Shown here: positions 36,701 through 47,092 of the stretch, in pieces | Position numbering within the stretch: the first letter of the stretch is position 1 | Layout of the letters: each line of letters begins with the position of its first letter | Source: Smittia aterrima | Taxonomy: Eukaryota > Arthropoda > Insecta > Diptera > Chironomidae | DNA length: 64,000 bases | Assembly: GCA_033063855.1 (NCBI GenBank) | Contig: CP093830.1 | Span: forward strand, 22,568,854-22,632,853 | Direction of reading: 5' to 3' | Made by a program: the position numbers and the translations under genes | The notes under the pieces: generated by a model | Databases searched by the model: none | Told to the model about the DNA's origin: nothing | The model's input: the letters and a program-made list of their open reading frames with translations, nothing else

Positions 36701-38614
36701 AGGAATTGATGATGATGCTGGAACCTCTCACTTGGATCCAAAGAAGTTGAAAGTTGCAGAACTTCGTTCAGAACTTGAAGCAAGGAATTTGTCATCGCAA
36801 GGTTTGTTTATTTTTGAAGAAATTATAATTTGCATTACAATTTTCTTTTCATTCAAGGTCTGAAGCCACAGCTTATTGCAAGATTGCAGAAAGCACTTCA
36901 AGCCAATCAAGATTCGACAGAATCAAATGGCGAAGCCGACGAAAGCGAAGATGTCAAAATGATCGATACGGTCGATCCGTCATCGGAATTGCCTGAAGAA
37001 CCTCAAACAGTCGAGGAAACATCACAAGAGAAGTTGAAAGACGACGGAGACCAGGAAATGAATATTGCTGAAATGGATATTTCAGAAGTCACGATTATCG
37101 ATGAGTATGATTCGACGAAATGTGAAGAAGAGAAGGTTGAGAAGCCACGCGAGAAGAAAAAGGAAGAACCACGTAAACTGGATGACAAGGAACGTCATTT
37201 AATCGAAAAGCGATATCAGCTACCAGAAAATCCTCATATTATTGTTCATCCATCGAAAACAGCAAAAAGTGGAAAGTTCGAATGCGCCGTCATGTCTCTT
37301 TCGGTTTTATTGGATTACCGTCCAGAAGACACAAAAGAACATTCATTTGAAGTTTCGCTGTTCGTCGAATTGTTCAATGAAATGTTGACTCGCGATTTTG
37401 GTTTCAACATCTTCAAAGCTATTAATTACTTCACGCCAATTAAAGCTAAGGAAGGTTCGAAAGATGAGGACAAGAAGAAACCTTCTGAAACAGAAGTGAC
37501 AGCAGCTGAAGGAAGTGAATCAGCTGAAAAGAAAGAACCAGAAGCTGAAACTTCTAAAGATGAGAATGAGAAAAAGGATAAGAAACGTCATGAAGACTCA
37601 GATGACAGCTTGGCTACAAGATCAGATCACAGTCGCTCGAAGCGCAAGGACAACAAAGAGACTAAAGTTGAGAGACCGAAATACATCACAGCTTTTCCTG
37701 ATTTACTGCTGTCGTTCGTTTATTTTGACACAACACATTGCGGTTACATTTTTGAAAAGGACCTCGAAGATTTGTTTTACACAATCGGCTTAAACTTATC
37801 ACGTTCGCAAGTTAGAAAACTTGCTGAAAAGTTTGTTACTCGTGACTCGCTCTACTATCGAAAAATTACGGATCGTTTGGCCGACGTTCCTTTTGTGAAT
37901 CCATTGGAAAATGTGACAGAGGAGCAGCTTGCAGAACTCGCTCGTGGTAACAGATTTGCAAAATCTTCATCGAACGAAACTGAAAACAACGGAGAAATCG
38001 CTAATGTGGATGCAAGTGGTGGACTCGTACAGTTTAATGGATCTTTGGTCAATATTCAACAGCTTCTTGAACAGATGAGAAGATCTGAAGCGGCTCGCGA
38101 TAGTACCGAACGACTTTTGGTCGATTTGCGTCAGAAGATCGGAGACCTGACAACAACATATGCTCGCACTGAGAAGAGAAATAAAGATCTCAACTCGGAC
38201 CTAAAATCAATGTCTAGAAAGCTTCAAGATGCAGAGTCTGGTCTAAGCAGTACCACTGTGAGTTTTAAAAGCTTCTAACTTAAATAATTTTATTGAATTT
38301 TTTTTTATTTCCAGCGAAAAGCTAACGATTACTACTCAGTGATCAATAGTATGTATGAACGCCTTGTTCCCGTCGTTGCCAAGAATGAGAAGTCACGCGA
38401 CAGATCAGAAAGAGATCGTGACCGTGGCGATCGTAAGAAGGAAAAGGATTCGGACAAAGAAAAGGACAAGAAACCTCGTGAAGGTGAAAGCTCGAAAGAA
38501 AACGCTGGAGAAGTTAAGAAGGAAACTCTAGCAACTGAAGTCAAAGAAGAAGTTAAAGCAGAGTCGACTGCTGTTGCAGAAGAAGTGCAGATGAAAGTCG
38601 ATGAGACATCTTAA
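33728..38614 (+). CDS. CCAR1: CCAR1 (cell division cycle and apoptosis regulator), S1-like / DBC1 / SAP protein
   Basis: Exons 33728-34402, 34468-35068, 35127-35223, 35722-about 36112, 36675-36801, 36858-38257 and 38315-38614 give about 1196 residues. The order is a Gln-rich N terminus; an S1-like OB fold (about 100-160, TGVVTKIQNEIGFIDGEVLF); an Arg/Ser-rich basic segment; the DBC1/nudix-like domain (about 325-475, with DFVHPTRLINFLVGVRG); a SAP DNA/RNA-binding helix pair split across exons 5 and 6 (VAELRSELEARNLSSQ); a DBC1/CCAR EF-hand-like region (DTTHCGYIFEKDLEDLF); and a C-terminal coiled coil. CCAR1 is a nuclear coactivator and splicing-associated protein linking Mediator and nuclear receptors. 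The exon-4 end is uncertain: GTAAAT at 36113 is the best in-phase donor, 36176 an alternative. Parts of exon 6 and the 3' UTR recur at 40592-41046. Confidence 0.92.
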
Positions 38615-38861
38615 AACTTTAAACCTCCTCATGAATAATTTACGTAAATTTAGTTTTTCTTTTTTTGATGATTTCACAGTTTGTTGATGTAACACGAAAT
38701 ATTAAACAATAAAAATAACTCATTAAAGAATGCAAATGTTTTTTTTATCTTAAACTTGAAGAATATTTTCTCTTTTCTTTATTGTTTTAATGTATTGTGA
38801 GCCAGCGATCGCTAGACGAACGGCTTCAGTTCCATTTCTTTTGGATTATTTAATTAATTGT

Positions 38862-39065
38862 TAAAGCAATTAACTTGATTGCCTGTCAAATTGAGGAAGC
38901 TGATTAACATTCGCAATTGCAAGAAGAGCAATAAAAACTTTTGTTCTGCAATCATCTTGCTTTAAAACTCATAAGAAATGTTCCATCTTCTTCATGACAA
39001 TAAATTGAATTCTTTAAATAAATGTTAAATTGCGCGTTGAAAATGATAGGAATCTCTGCACAATA
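38862..39065 (+). pseudogene. Relic of the 3' end of an LRR-BTB paralogue
   Basis: The stretch matches the last about 130 coding bases and the 3' UTR of the LRR-BTB gene just downstream. AAAGCAATTAACTTGATTGC here equals 40258-40277, then GTCAAATT and GCTGATT blocks match 40320-40342, then CAATCATCTTGCTTTAAAA and the AATAAATTGAATTCTT region follow in the same order. It has deletions and no open frame, so it is the decayed tail of a tandem copy whose body is gone. Confidence 0.75.
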
Positions 39066-39237
39066 AGATAAAACACTTTTTTCATGACTGTACTTGCAGG
39101 ATGACAGATTTTGTTTCAGCTGACACACACACATTGAAATCTTTTGTGTTCTTCGTTTCAAGTCCTCAGTCGATCTTTAGCGTTTGAAAGAGAAAGTTTT
39201 CAGGATAAATCAATTTCAAAACAAACATCGCGAAACA

Positions 39238-40383
39238 ATGGAAATCAAATGTAGATTTGGATCATTCTTTCTTAATAAAAGTGACTACTCGTGCATAGTA
39301 ACAGAGGTGAAGATAACAGGACCAGGACAAGCGATTAAGGAAGTGAAAGGAGATCATGAAGTTGGAAAGAGTAACGCTGACGTAACAGCATTCATTTGCA
39401 GGCAAAAACGACTCGAACGTTTTCCACGAGGTCTTAGCAATTATTTTCCGAATTTGGTCAAGTTTCAACTTTTGAAAGGCAGAATCAAGGAAATTTCCTC
39501 ACAGGACTTGGAAGGACTCGAGAAGTTAAAAGTAATTTACATGCAAAATTGTATCTTGACGTCACTGCCGGATGATTTGTTTCACAATATGCCGGACTTG
39601 GAAGAAATCTCATTCGATAGTAATCAAATCGAGTTAGCATCATCGAACTTTTTGAAGCCTTTCGTTGGAAGACCCAAGATTGCTGTTAATCTGCGCAGAA
39701 ACAAGAACATTGATGCTTGGTACGACTCAACAAAGCAAGATATGTTGCATTCAGAATATCAGAAATTATCGCTTGAAGAATTAATGAAAGCAATTGACAA
39801 GAATTGCATTAAACCACAGAAGCCACAGCAATTATCTAGCCATAAGCCACATAGTTTCGTAGACATTGAAAAAGTCAAGAATTTATGGATCACTGGTCTC
39901 TTTTCTGATATGAAGATCATCTCTCGCGGTACCGAATTTAAGGCTCATCGAGCCATTCTTGCAATTCGAAGTCCAGCGTTGGCAGATCTCCTTACTAAGG
40001 ATACAAAAGAAATGACAATAAATGGTGTCAGTCCAGATGCTGTTCGTTCGGCGCTCCACTTCATGTACACGAACGAAATTCTTAAGGATAGCACTTCTCA
40101 GGACAACGCAAAAGAGAGTCTTGCTATCGCTCATTCGTTCAAAATGCAAGACATGAAATCGGCCTACGAAGAAATAATTTCCAACAAACTCAATGATTCA
40201 AACGCCTATGATACATTTCTGTTTGCACATCAAAACGAAGCCAAGGACTTAAAGCAAAAAGCAATTAACTTGATTGCTAAGAAATTAGCACCATTGCCGA
40301 TCTCGTTCACAGATGATCCCGTCAAATTAAAGGAGCTGATTGATTATCGCAGTGGATACGATAAACTTCTTGAAAAGAAATAG
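39238..40383 (+). CDS. Leucine-rich-repeat protein with C-terminal BTB domain
   Basis: A single-exon gene of 381 residues. The N-terminal half has LRR-type segments (LVKFQLLKGRIKEI, LKVIYMQNCILTSLPDDLF, LEEISFDSNQIE; about 75-150). The C-terminal half is a BTB/POZ domain (about 220-310; FSDMKIISRGTEFKAHRAI, LAIRSPALADLL, HFMYTNEI) and a short helical BACK-like tail. There is no signal peptide or membrane span. BTB domains dimerise and often recruit Cullin-3, so a ubiquitin-ligase adaptor role is plausible but unproven. I do not know a named orthologue; LRR-BTB combinations of this kind appear to be insect-specific. The start is the ATG at 39238, the first in frame. The gene lies between a decayed copy of its own 3' end and displaced CCAR1 sequence. 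Confidence 0.82.
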   Translation: MEIKCRFGSFFLNKSDYSCIVTEVKITGPGQAIKEVKGDHEVGKSNADVTAFICRQKRLERFPRGLSNYFPNLVKFQLLKGRIKEISSQDLEGLEKLKVIYMQNCILTSLPDDLFHNMPDLEEISFDSNQIELASSNFLKPFVGRPKIAVNLRRNKNIDAWYDSTKQDMLHSEYQKLSLEELMKAIDKNCIKPQKPQQLSSHKPHSFVDIEKVKNLWITGLFSDMKIISRGTEFKAHRAILAIRSPALADLLTKDTKEMTINGVSPDAVRSALHFMYTNEILKDSTSQDNAKESLAIAHSFKMQDMKSAYEEIISNKLNDSNAYDTFLFAHQNEAKDLKQKAINLIAKKLAPLPISFTDDPVKLKELIDYRSGYDKLLEKK

Positions 40384-40591
40384 AAACTTTCGTTCTACAA
40401 TCATCTTGCTTTAAAAATCCAAAAAAATGGAATCTTCGTCTTAAAATGTATTTCCATCTTCACAATAAATTGAATTCTTCAAATAAATGTCAATAAAAAT
40501 GATAGGGATCTCTGGATAAACCATATTTTTTCACATTAAACTTTGAAGAAAAAAATATTTCGAGTTCCCAAGTAATTTTTTCGAGGATTCG

Positions 40592-40740
40592 CTAAAGATG
40601 AGAATGAGAAAAAGGATAAGATGATTTCACAGTTTGTTGATGTAACACGAAATATTAAACAATAAAAATAACTCATTAAAGAATGCAAATGTTTTTTTAT
40701 CTTAAACTTGAAGAATATTTTCTCTTTTCTTTATTGTTTT
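40592..40740 (+). pseudogene. CCAR1 coding fragment fused to a copy of the CCAR1 3' flank
   Basis: Bases 40592-40620 are identical over 29 bp to CCAR1 exon 6 (37554-37582). They join directly to a near-identical copy of 38667-38790, the region just after the CCAR1 stop codon. In the intact gene these pieces are more than 1 kb apart, so the intervening exon was lost in the copy. It is not a functional gene. Confidence 0.8.
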
Positions 40741-40973
40741 TCAAAAAAAAAATCCACTTTTGATTTACAAACTCGTATCTTACTGCCATCTAAGATATCA
40801 TTCCATTCCTATCTTTCATTAAATGCAAGAATTTTAATTTTGTAAGTTCGTTTGTCGGCGAAACCAGAGAAGATCTCTGAGCTAGTCTCGACTCGAGATT
40901 GAAAGTTTTTGTTTAGGATGGAATTTTCTATTATTATTTAGTTTTACAATAAAGCGACGGAATTTGATTATGA

Positions 40974-41046
40974 ATTGTGAGCCAGCGATCGCTGGACGAA
41001 CGGCTTCAATTCCATTTCTTTTGGATTATTTAAGTAATTGCCTGTA
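40974..41046 (+). repeat. Second block copied from the CCAR1 3' flank
   Basis: Matches 38793-38860 with few changes (block GTGAGCCAGCGATCGCT and following bases) and then skips to CCTGT, equivalent to 38882-38886. It continues the copy that ends at 40740, so the pair is one duplicated segment split by an insertion. Confidence 0.75.
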
Positions 41047-42643
41047 GTTTCTTGCTGCTTGTCACTTCCAAATATTCTTGCTTAGATTTCATAAAATAAT
41101 ATCAAATCGTCGAAAATGTCAAATACTTTTCACAACTTTAGAGAGAAAATAATTTAAACTTGTTGAACTTAAAATAAATGAAAGGAAAATATTAATTCAG
41201 CCACGCTTGGAATCTAGCGATGATGACTTCTTAGTTCATCGCGCGTGTTGATCGTAAATATTAAACCAGTTTCAAACTTGAATCTGCAGCCTCAAACGTG
41301 ACGAATTTCATTAAACTTTTTCCTATCATCAATTAGCTTTGCTTTAATTTGGACGGAACGTTACAAAAAAAGAGATTCATTTAGTAAATTGCGTTGAAGA
41401 CAAAAAATAATTGTTAAAACGTAAAACTTAAAATAAAATAGTTTAAATGATGCTGAAAGCTTATTGAACTGCGCTTGGTGAGATTCTATTCTCGAGATTA
41501 AAGTAGTTTCATTTCAAAAAATGCGCTAAGAGCTATTCGAACGTAATGGAAAAAGTTTCCGAAGAAAATAATCAACCGTGCCAGCCACAGGTTTGTGAAA
41601 TTTCACTTGACACTCACGCGCTTAACTTGTCGTCAACCTCTCCATATTTGGTGCCTCTAATTTCCTGTTTTCGTGCGAACGAATGAAAGAGAGAGACACG
41701 AAGCGGCAACTTTTCTTCTTCCGCTTTCATTTCTTTTTTTGGTCGATTAAAAAAATATTTTGCTTTCGGCAATCGAGAATCGTCGTCCATCAACCAATTT
41801 TAGCTAAAAATTATTTTGTTTGTTCAAACTGTTATGTTCCGAATGAGCTTTGATATATTTGATAAACGATTATCTCGACCCCATGAATATGTTGTGATGA
41901 TCAAATTGTTTCTATTCTAAAACCTCGAGTTTAATTAATTTATGCTAAGAAATTTCTCGCTCATTAAGTACAAACTTTCTTGAATTATGCAATAAATAGA
42001 AAAATACTTTAAGGGCGTGGAGAAGAATTCGGGCAACGATTAGCAAAAAATCAACTACATCAAATCGAAAGAGTTGATGATGCTTTAAGTTCACATTGTA
42101 CCACAGAGCTCAACCCGATTAATATGCAAATTTCAATCTCGTTTCGCTCACGGCAGAAAACGAGAACATTGCACGGCAAATTGAAAGCTTCCAGATTCCG
42201 ATGCCAAATTAATGAATAATTCATTGAAATTATTCGAAAAGGAAAAACTTGTCTGGATTTCCTCAAACCCCAAATTCCCATCCTCTCCATTCACCCGTTC
42301 AAAACAATATTTATTTCTCCCCTATGTAGCGCAAAAGGAGGTGAGTCATGTGAGTTCTCAAGTTATTTTTAGTGCAGGTAAAAAGTGTGAAGTCTGCTCT
42401 ACTAGAATGCAATGTCTTGTTGAGTAACGGTCGTGTCAGGAATGTTTCTTGTTTTCTTAATACTCTTTAAATCTTCGTAAAATGAAATTATTGTGCTTCA
42501 ATGAGAGCTCTATTTCCACCCACCCTGAATCCAACTTATTGTGTCTGTCGCGTGTTGCTCAGCCCCATCTCAACTTAATTACGATAAAACCGCTTACGAA
42601 ACTTCTTGATTAGATGCTTGAAGCGATTTTTGTACAAAAATAG

Positions 42644-43406
42644 TTAAGCATCGTCGACCTGCGTTGATGGTCTGAGGACGATTCTTGGATCGGGTCCAAG
42701 GAGCTGTGATTCTTCGGCTGTGTTGGAACTGGAAAAAGATAGGAAAGTTGTTTGAATCATTTATGCGGAAGATTCAAGGCTGTCAACTCACCAGTCCTTA
42801 TCATGCATCAAGGTTTTACGTTCTTCTTCATCCTCAAGTCGTGGTACTTCTGATACGGGAGCGTATTGAGTGTGCGACACGAGTGGGTCTGTCGATGGGT
42901 TCAATGCCATGGTTTGACCAACGCTTTGTCCTTGTAACTGACGAGCGAGTCCTTGTTTCTTCCGTCCGTACGAACAAGGACAAACGACACAGTTTCGACG
43001 CCAGCAGTCAGCGACTTTTATATATAATCCTGTAGATGATAGAAATGTTGTTTAAAACAATCAGCGTCACCATGACGTTCTCGTACTCACCCAACAATAC
43101 AAAGCCAAATAAGGTGAAGAAAACACCCAGAAAGATCAAGACAACGTCGTATTCTTTCTCATGCACTGGCAGATCTGTCACCACATCTTCATTCTCAATT
43201 GCATCTTCATAATCAGCGAAAGCTGTACTTGTTAGGACAATTCCCAATGCAAGAAAGACGAGTCCACCTGTGAGAAGAAGAGTTTGCATGTACGGTTTAC
43301 GAAAGGCTGTCTTTAAACGAGATGAAGTTGTCGTTTGTGCGAGAAGCGAGCCGCCCGAGTTCTCGAAGCTGACTGTTGTTGGCTGGTACACTGCATTGGT
43401 GGGCAT
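42644..43406 (-). CDS. Two-span membrane protein of unknown function
   Basis: Minus exons 43406-43091, 43029-42792 and 42728-42644 give 212 residues. There are two hydrophobic spans (about 40-62, MQTLLLTGGLVFLALGIVL; and about 87-109, DVVLIFLGVFFTLFGFVLL) joined by an acidic loop. A cysteine-rich juxtamembrane patch follows (ADCWRRNCVVCPCS), a likely palmitoylation site, then a Gln/Ser/Pro-rich tail with DEEER. With no N-terminal signal peptide, both termini are predicted to be cytoplasmic. I do not recognise the family. The chain is supported by phase-compatible splice sites and continuous coding sense. The start is the Met immediately preceding PTNAVYQP; an in-frame upstream Met at 43454 exists but would add a basic stretch in what is probably 5' UTR. 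Confidence 0.78.
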
Positions 43407-43750
43407 CTTGTTTTGGCTTAAATCACGCAATTTCACAATGCGACAACGTTTCAAAAAGATTCTGTCACAGTTTTTGTGATTTTCACTGCTTTTTCGATAA
43501 TTAGCGAACGCTAATTAACTTGTGATCACTTCGAACTCACTAAAATCACTTAATTTACACTCGATAATGTAAAAATAATTAATTTTTGAAAAGGTCTTTT
43601 CTTTTTTTGTGTGGTGATTCAGAATTTGAACGATTTCTGTCGATGATTGTAATTTTTCCTCGGATCTACGAAATATTGAAAACGTTAGTCGCTTTCATGA
43701 AATTTTTTAGCACGAAATTGTAACAAGGAATTCACTTTCAATTCATAAAC
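43407..43750. promoter_or_regulatory. Divergent promoter region, membrane protein / RPAC2
   Basis: 344 bp between two divergent start codons. AT-rich, no TATA box recognised, no other feature. Confidence 0.4.
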
Positions 43751-44192
43751 ATGCCGAAAATCGCAGAAGTAAGTTTGTTAAATAACTCCTCAAATAAATG
43801 AAGATTAATCATATTTATTGTTTTAGCTTGCTGGTGACGATAATACGGGTGAAAACTCAAGAACATTCGTGATAGAAGATGAAGGACACACGCTTGGGAA
43901 CGTTTTAAAAAATATTATTGGAAATTAGTAAGTTAATCTTTCATTGAAATGATCTCACTATTCTTATTTCAAACAATGTCTAAACTTTCTTATTCCTTTT
44001 AGTGATGATGTTAATTTCTGTGGCTACACGATCCCGCATCCTCAAGAAAACAAAATGCATTTCCGAATTCAAGCACAACACGATGTAAAAGCTGTTGACA
44101 TTCTGCGAAGAGGACTCAAAGATCTCGATGAAATCTGCGATCACACGATTACAACATTTGAAGATTCAATGTCACAATTTAAGAATAAATAA
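43751..44192 (+). CDS. POLR1D: RNA polymerases I and III subunit RPAC2 (AC19, POLR1D)
   Basis: Exons 43751-43768, 43827-43927 and 44003-44192 give 102 residues, normal for insect RPAC2. The protein is a single alpha-like RpoA/Rpb11 fold: FVIEDEGHTLGNVLKNII, then YTIPHPQENKMHFRIQ, then a C-terminal helix (ILRRGLKDLDEICDH). RPAC2 pairs with RPAC1 to form the alpha-dimer platform for assembly of polymerases I and III. The first exon encodes only MPKIAE. It is convergent with Api5. Confidence 0.95.
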
Positions 44193-44700
44193 TTATTTCT
44201 TTCTTCAGAAGAAATTATCTTTATTTCTTTTAAGAATTCAGTTTTGATGATGCTTTACAGAAAGTTCTACGTGAAAAAAATCTTTATGAAGTGAATTATT
44301 GAATGTCGTTAAAGTAAATTTAATTCATACTCCTGGAGAAAGAAAGTTCTAGGAAAGGTTTACGATCGAAGTTCCTGTAAATGGTGAAATAAAGTCTCGT
44401 GATAAATATTTATGCGAAAGGACGAGTTCATTGCTTCCAGGATTTCTGAAAAGTAAACGGGTTAATAAAATTCTTATTTCAGCAAACAGCTTCTCATGTC
44501 TTCGGTCTTTCCTGTGAAAAGAAATGTGTAAATTGCAAACAAAATCATCTTCGCCTTGTCTAATTCATGTTGAAACGCTTCTCTCTTGATGCGATCCCTA
44601 AGAAGATTGATGGCAAAGAATGGAACCCCACGACCCCCAAAATATCTCAAATAAAAACTTCCCTCTCTTTCTCACTGAGCCATTTAAAAGCAATTCGGTA
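44193..44700. other. Convergent 3' region, RPAC2 / Api5
   Basis: 508 bases with 3' UTR character and no gene seen. Confidence 0.5.
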
Positions 44701-46748
44701 TTAGTTGCGACGGAAATTTCTTCGACCTCCACGACCACCGCGACTACCGCCGGCATTGCCTCCCGATCTGAATCGATTATTTCCTCCTCCATTACGAGAA
44801 CGATTGCCATTATTGCCATTTCCCCCGCCAGTACGTTTTGCATTGAACTTTGATGAGAATTTTCCATTTGGTGGCGAATACATTTGTTGACCATTTCCGT
44901 TTCCATTCTTTGCTTGCTTTGGACCTTTGGTGTCTTCTGATTTTCCGTTTGAGTCAAAAGTGATTGGAGCGTGACGTTTTGTTCCTGCGACAGGTGCCTT
45001 TTCTTCAACTTTCTCTGTTTCGGCGATCTTGATTGAGTTTCTTGGTTTTGGAGTAACCCAGCTGAGTTTCACGATGGATTTGTACCTTGGTGGCGTGTGG
45101 AAAAGATCGCGAATCAATGTTTGAATATTGGAGGTTGTTTTCAACCCAATAATTTTCAACTTTTCTTCTTCGGTCTGTGGAGTGGCTGGATCTTTAGCCT
45201 TGATGTCTTCCTGGAGCTTCTTGACGTAACTAAAATTGAATTTTGATCGATAAAGTAACGATGTAATTTTAATATAAAAGTATATCTTACCCTTGAGTTC
45301 CGCGAGCTAAATATTGTAGTCGTGCTCGGAAATCTTTGAGCTTAAGTGCATCTTCCGGGAATGTCAAATATTCGGGATATTGTTTACCCAGAGCATGAAT
45401 AGCGAACAACAAACATTCGACATGTGAGAACAGGATCGAGGGTCCATCAGTCAGATCGGCATCAATTGGTGGAGCGGGCAAGAATTCCAACAGAACATTG
45501 AAAACTGCTTCAATTTTATCTTTTGGCTTCTCGAGAGTTCCGCAATGTGTGCAGAGTTCAGCGAAAACTTTCAGCAGACGCAATTGTGTTTGTGGCTGAT
45601 CGTCAGCTGCCCCAATCAAATGCCATGTGGTTAATGGGAAAAATTTGTCGCAAACAAATTTGACAAATGGAGTTGCTTCGATTTGTGATGAAAAGTATGG
45701 CAAAGCCTCGCCAGCGCATTGAAGGAAACAAAAAACGACATCATCGTCTGAAGCAGTATCACTCTCAAGTTCAGCGTCGAGATCAGCTTGTTCGACGCAC
45801 AATTTCACCAACTCTTGGTGTCCAGTGATGGTCTTGCCTAGCTTTGTTGAGCTGAGTATTTGCATACACTTCTGAAATTCATCAGCAGAGACATCCTGCA
45901 GAAGTTTCTTAGTTTCCTTGATGGTCAGTTCCTCGACTTCCTTATTGAAAACTTCTGATCCGAGCTTAATAAACTTTGTGTTGTAGTATTGAAGACATTT
46001 CAAGCGAGTCTGTTCTTCGCCTTGAGCAATTTGACTGAAGAGACCGGCAGCAGTTCCCAATGGATCAAACTGGAAACATTGAAAATTTTGTTATGAAGGA
46101 AACAATTAGAAGTAACAAACTTTTACCTTTGACAATTGTTGTAGTGACAAATTGACTTGTTGGACTTCAGCAGATTCAGTCGCATTCAATAACTGAGCAA
46201 GAATGTCACTGATCTTCGGTGTGTTTTCCTTAGAATCTTTGCAGAAGGTCGGTAGTTCTTTGATAGCAAGACGACGAATCTAAAGAGAAATTACGTTATC
46301 ATTGAGAGAGAAAAATAAAGACAACTTTTGACTTACCGAGACATCTTCATCTTCGCATAAATCTAATTGGCGGTCTAATGCTGTTTCAGCTAAATCGGCG
46401 AAGCTCCTGTAAAACTTCGGGATGAACTGAGCTGCGAGTTTCTTCTCTTTTTCCGATCCGTGGGCGGCGTCCAAAATTTCTTGATATTCTTTTTTGTGCT
46501 GTGAAAAGAAACGCCATTTGAGGTTGGAATTATAAAGTGAAATAAATAGATCAATCTTGCGTTTGAGAAACAATGAACTACACAAAGCGACAATTTTATC
46601 GGAAAAATTTGACACGCTAACTTTATTTTGAGCATTTACTGCGAAAAAACAACAAAACATATAAAATTAAACTCACTTGTGATTTGTCAGTAGCTTCACT
46701 CAGCTTATCGTAGTTTGCATACAATTTGTCGATATTATCAGTGGCCAT
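44701..46748 (-). CDS. Api5: Apoptosis inhibitor 5 (Api5 / Aac11)
   Basis: Minus exons 46748-46677, 46498-46337, 46279-46127, 46069-45291 and 45229-44701 give 564 residues. Most of the chain is the Api5 helical HEAT/ARM solenoid (KEKKLAAQFIPKFYRSF, IRRLAIKELPTFCKD, GTAAGLFSQIAQGEEQ, LFSHVECLLFAIHALG). The tail holds a nuclear-type basic patch and an extended Gly/Arg/Asn-rich RGG region (GGSRGGRGGRRNFRR). Api5 is a nuclear factor that opposes apoptosis through E2F1, Acinus and FGF2 links and binds nucleic-acid-related partners. The RGG tail is prominent and probably binds RNA. It is convergent with RPAC2. Confidence 0.95.
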
Positions 46749-47092
46749 GGTGGTTTCGCTGGTATTTATTCTCCTTTTTCAAGTGTCTAAGACTTATTAC
46801 AATCCGAATTTCAAGCTTTTTCACTAAAATGTCTTGTCGCACTTCTCGAATTACAATTTGTGAATCACCAGATGTCGCGGCGTGAAGCTATGGTCGATTC
46901 TACTTTTGTAGATAATGGCGGTAATTTTAAATATTTTTTAGTTTCAAAAGAAAGCATAATTACGGCGCTTAACCGCTGTTGCGTTATTAAGCTGTTGACT
47001 ATTAATGATCTAAAGCATGTTACCAACAAGCAGAAACCTAAATTGCCTCGATAAAAGTGTTTTTAATGAAACTGATCTGCTGTAGCTAAATT
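46749..47092. other. Api5 promoter and BTB-BACK 3' flank
   Basis: 344 bases upstream of Api5 and downstream of the BTB-BACK gene. No gene or repeat recognised. Confidence 0.4.

Larger units (their letters stand above)
40384..42643. other. Intergenic region with displaced CCAR1 and LRR-BTB sequence
   Basis: Bases 40384-40530 are the LRR-BTB 3' UTR, which resembles 38940-39065. CCAR1-derived copies sit at 40592-40740 and 40974-41046, interrupted by 233 bp with no match nearby. From 41047 to 42643 I see no gene, repeat or RNA. Confidence 0.6.

Noticed and set aside
44598..45008. Alternative minus-strand frame over the Api5 RGG tail
   Set aside because: Shadow of the Gly/Arg-rich repeat in another frame; the Api5 frame continues the family domain through spliced exons.
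46860..47054. 64-codon plus-strand frame between Api5 and BTB-BACK
   Set aside because: No family resemblance and no supporting neighbours; expected by chance.
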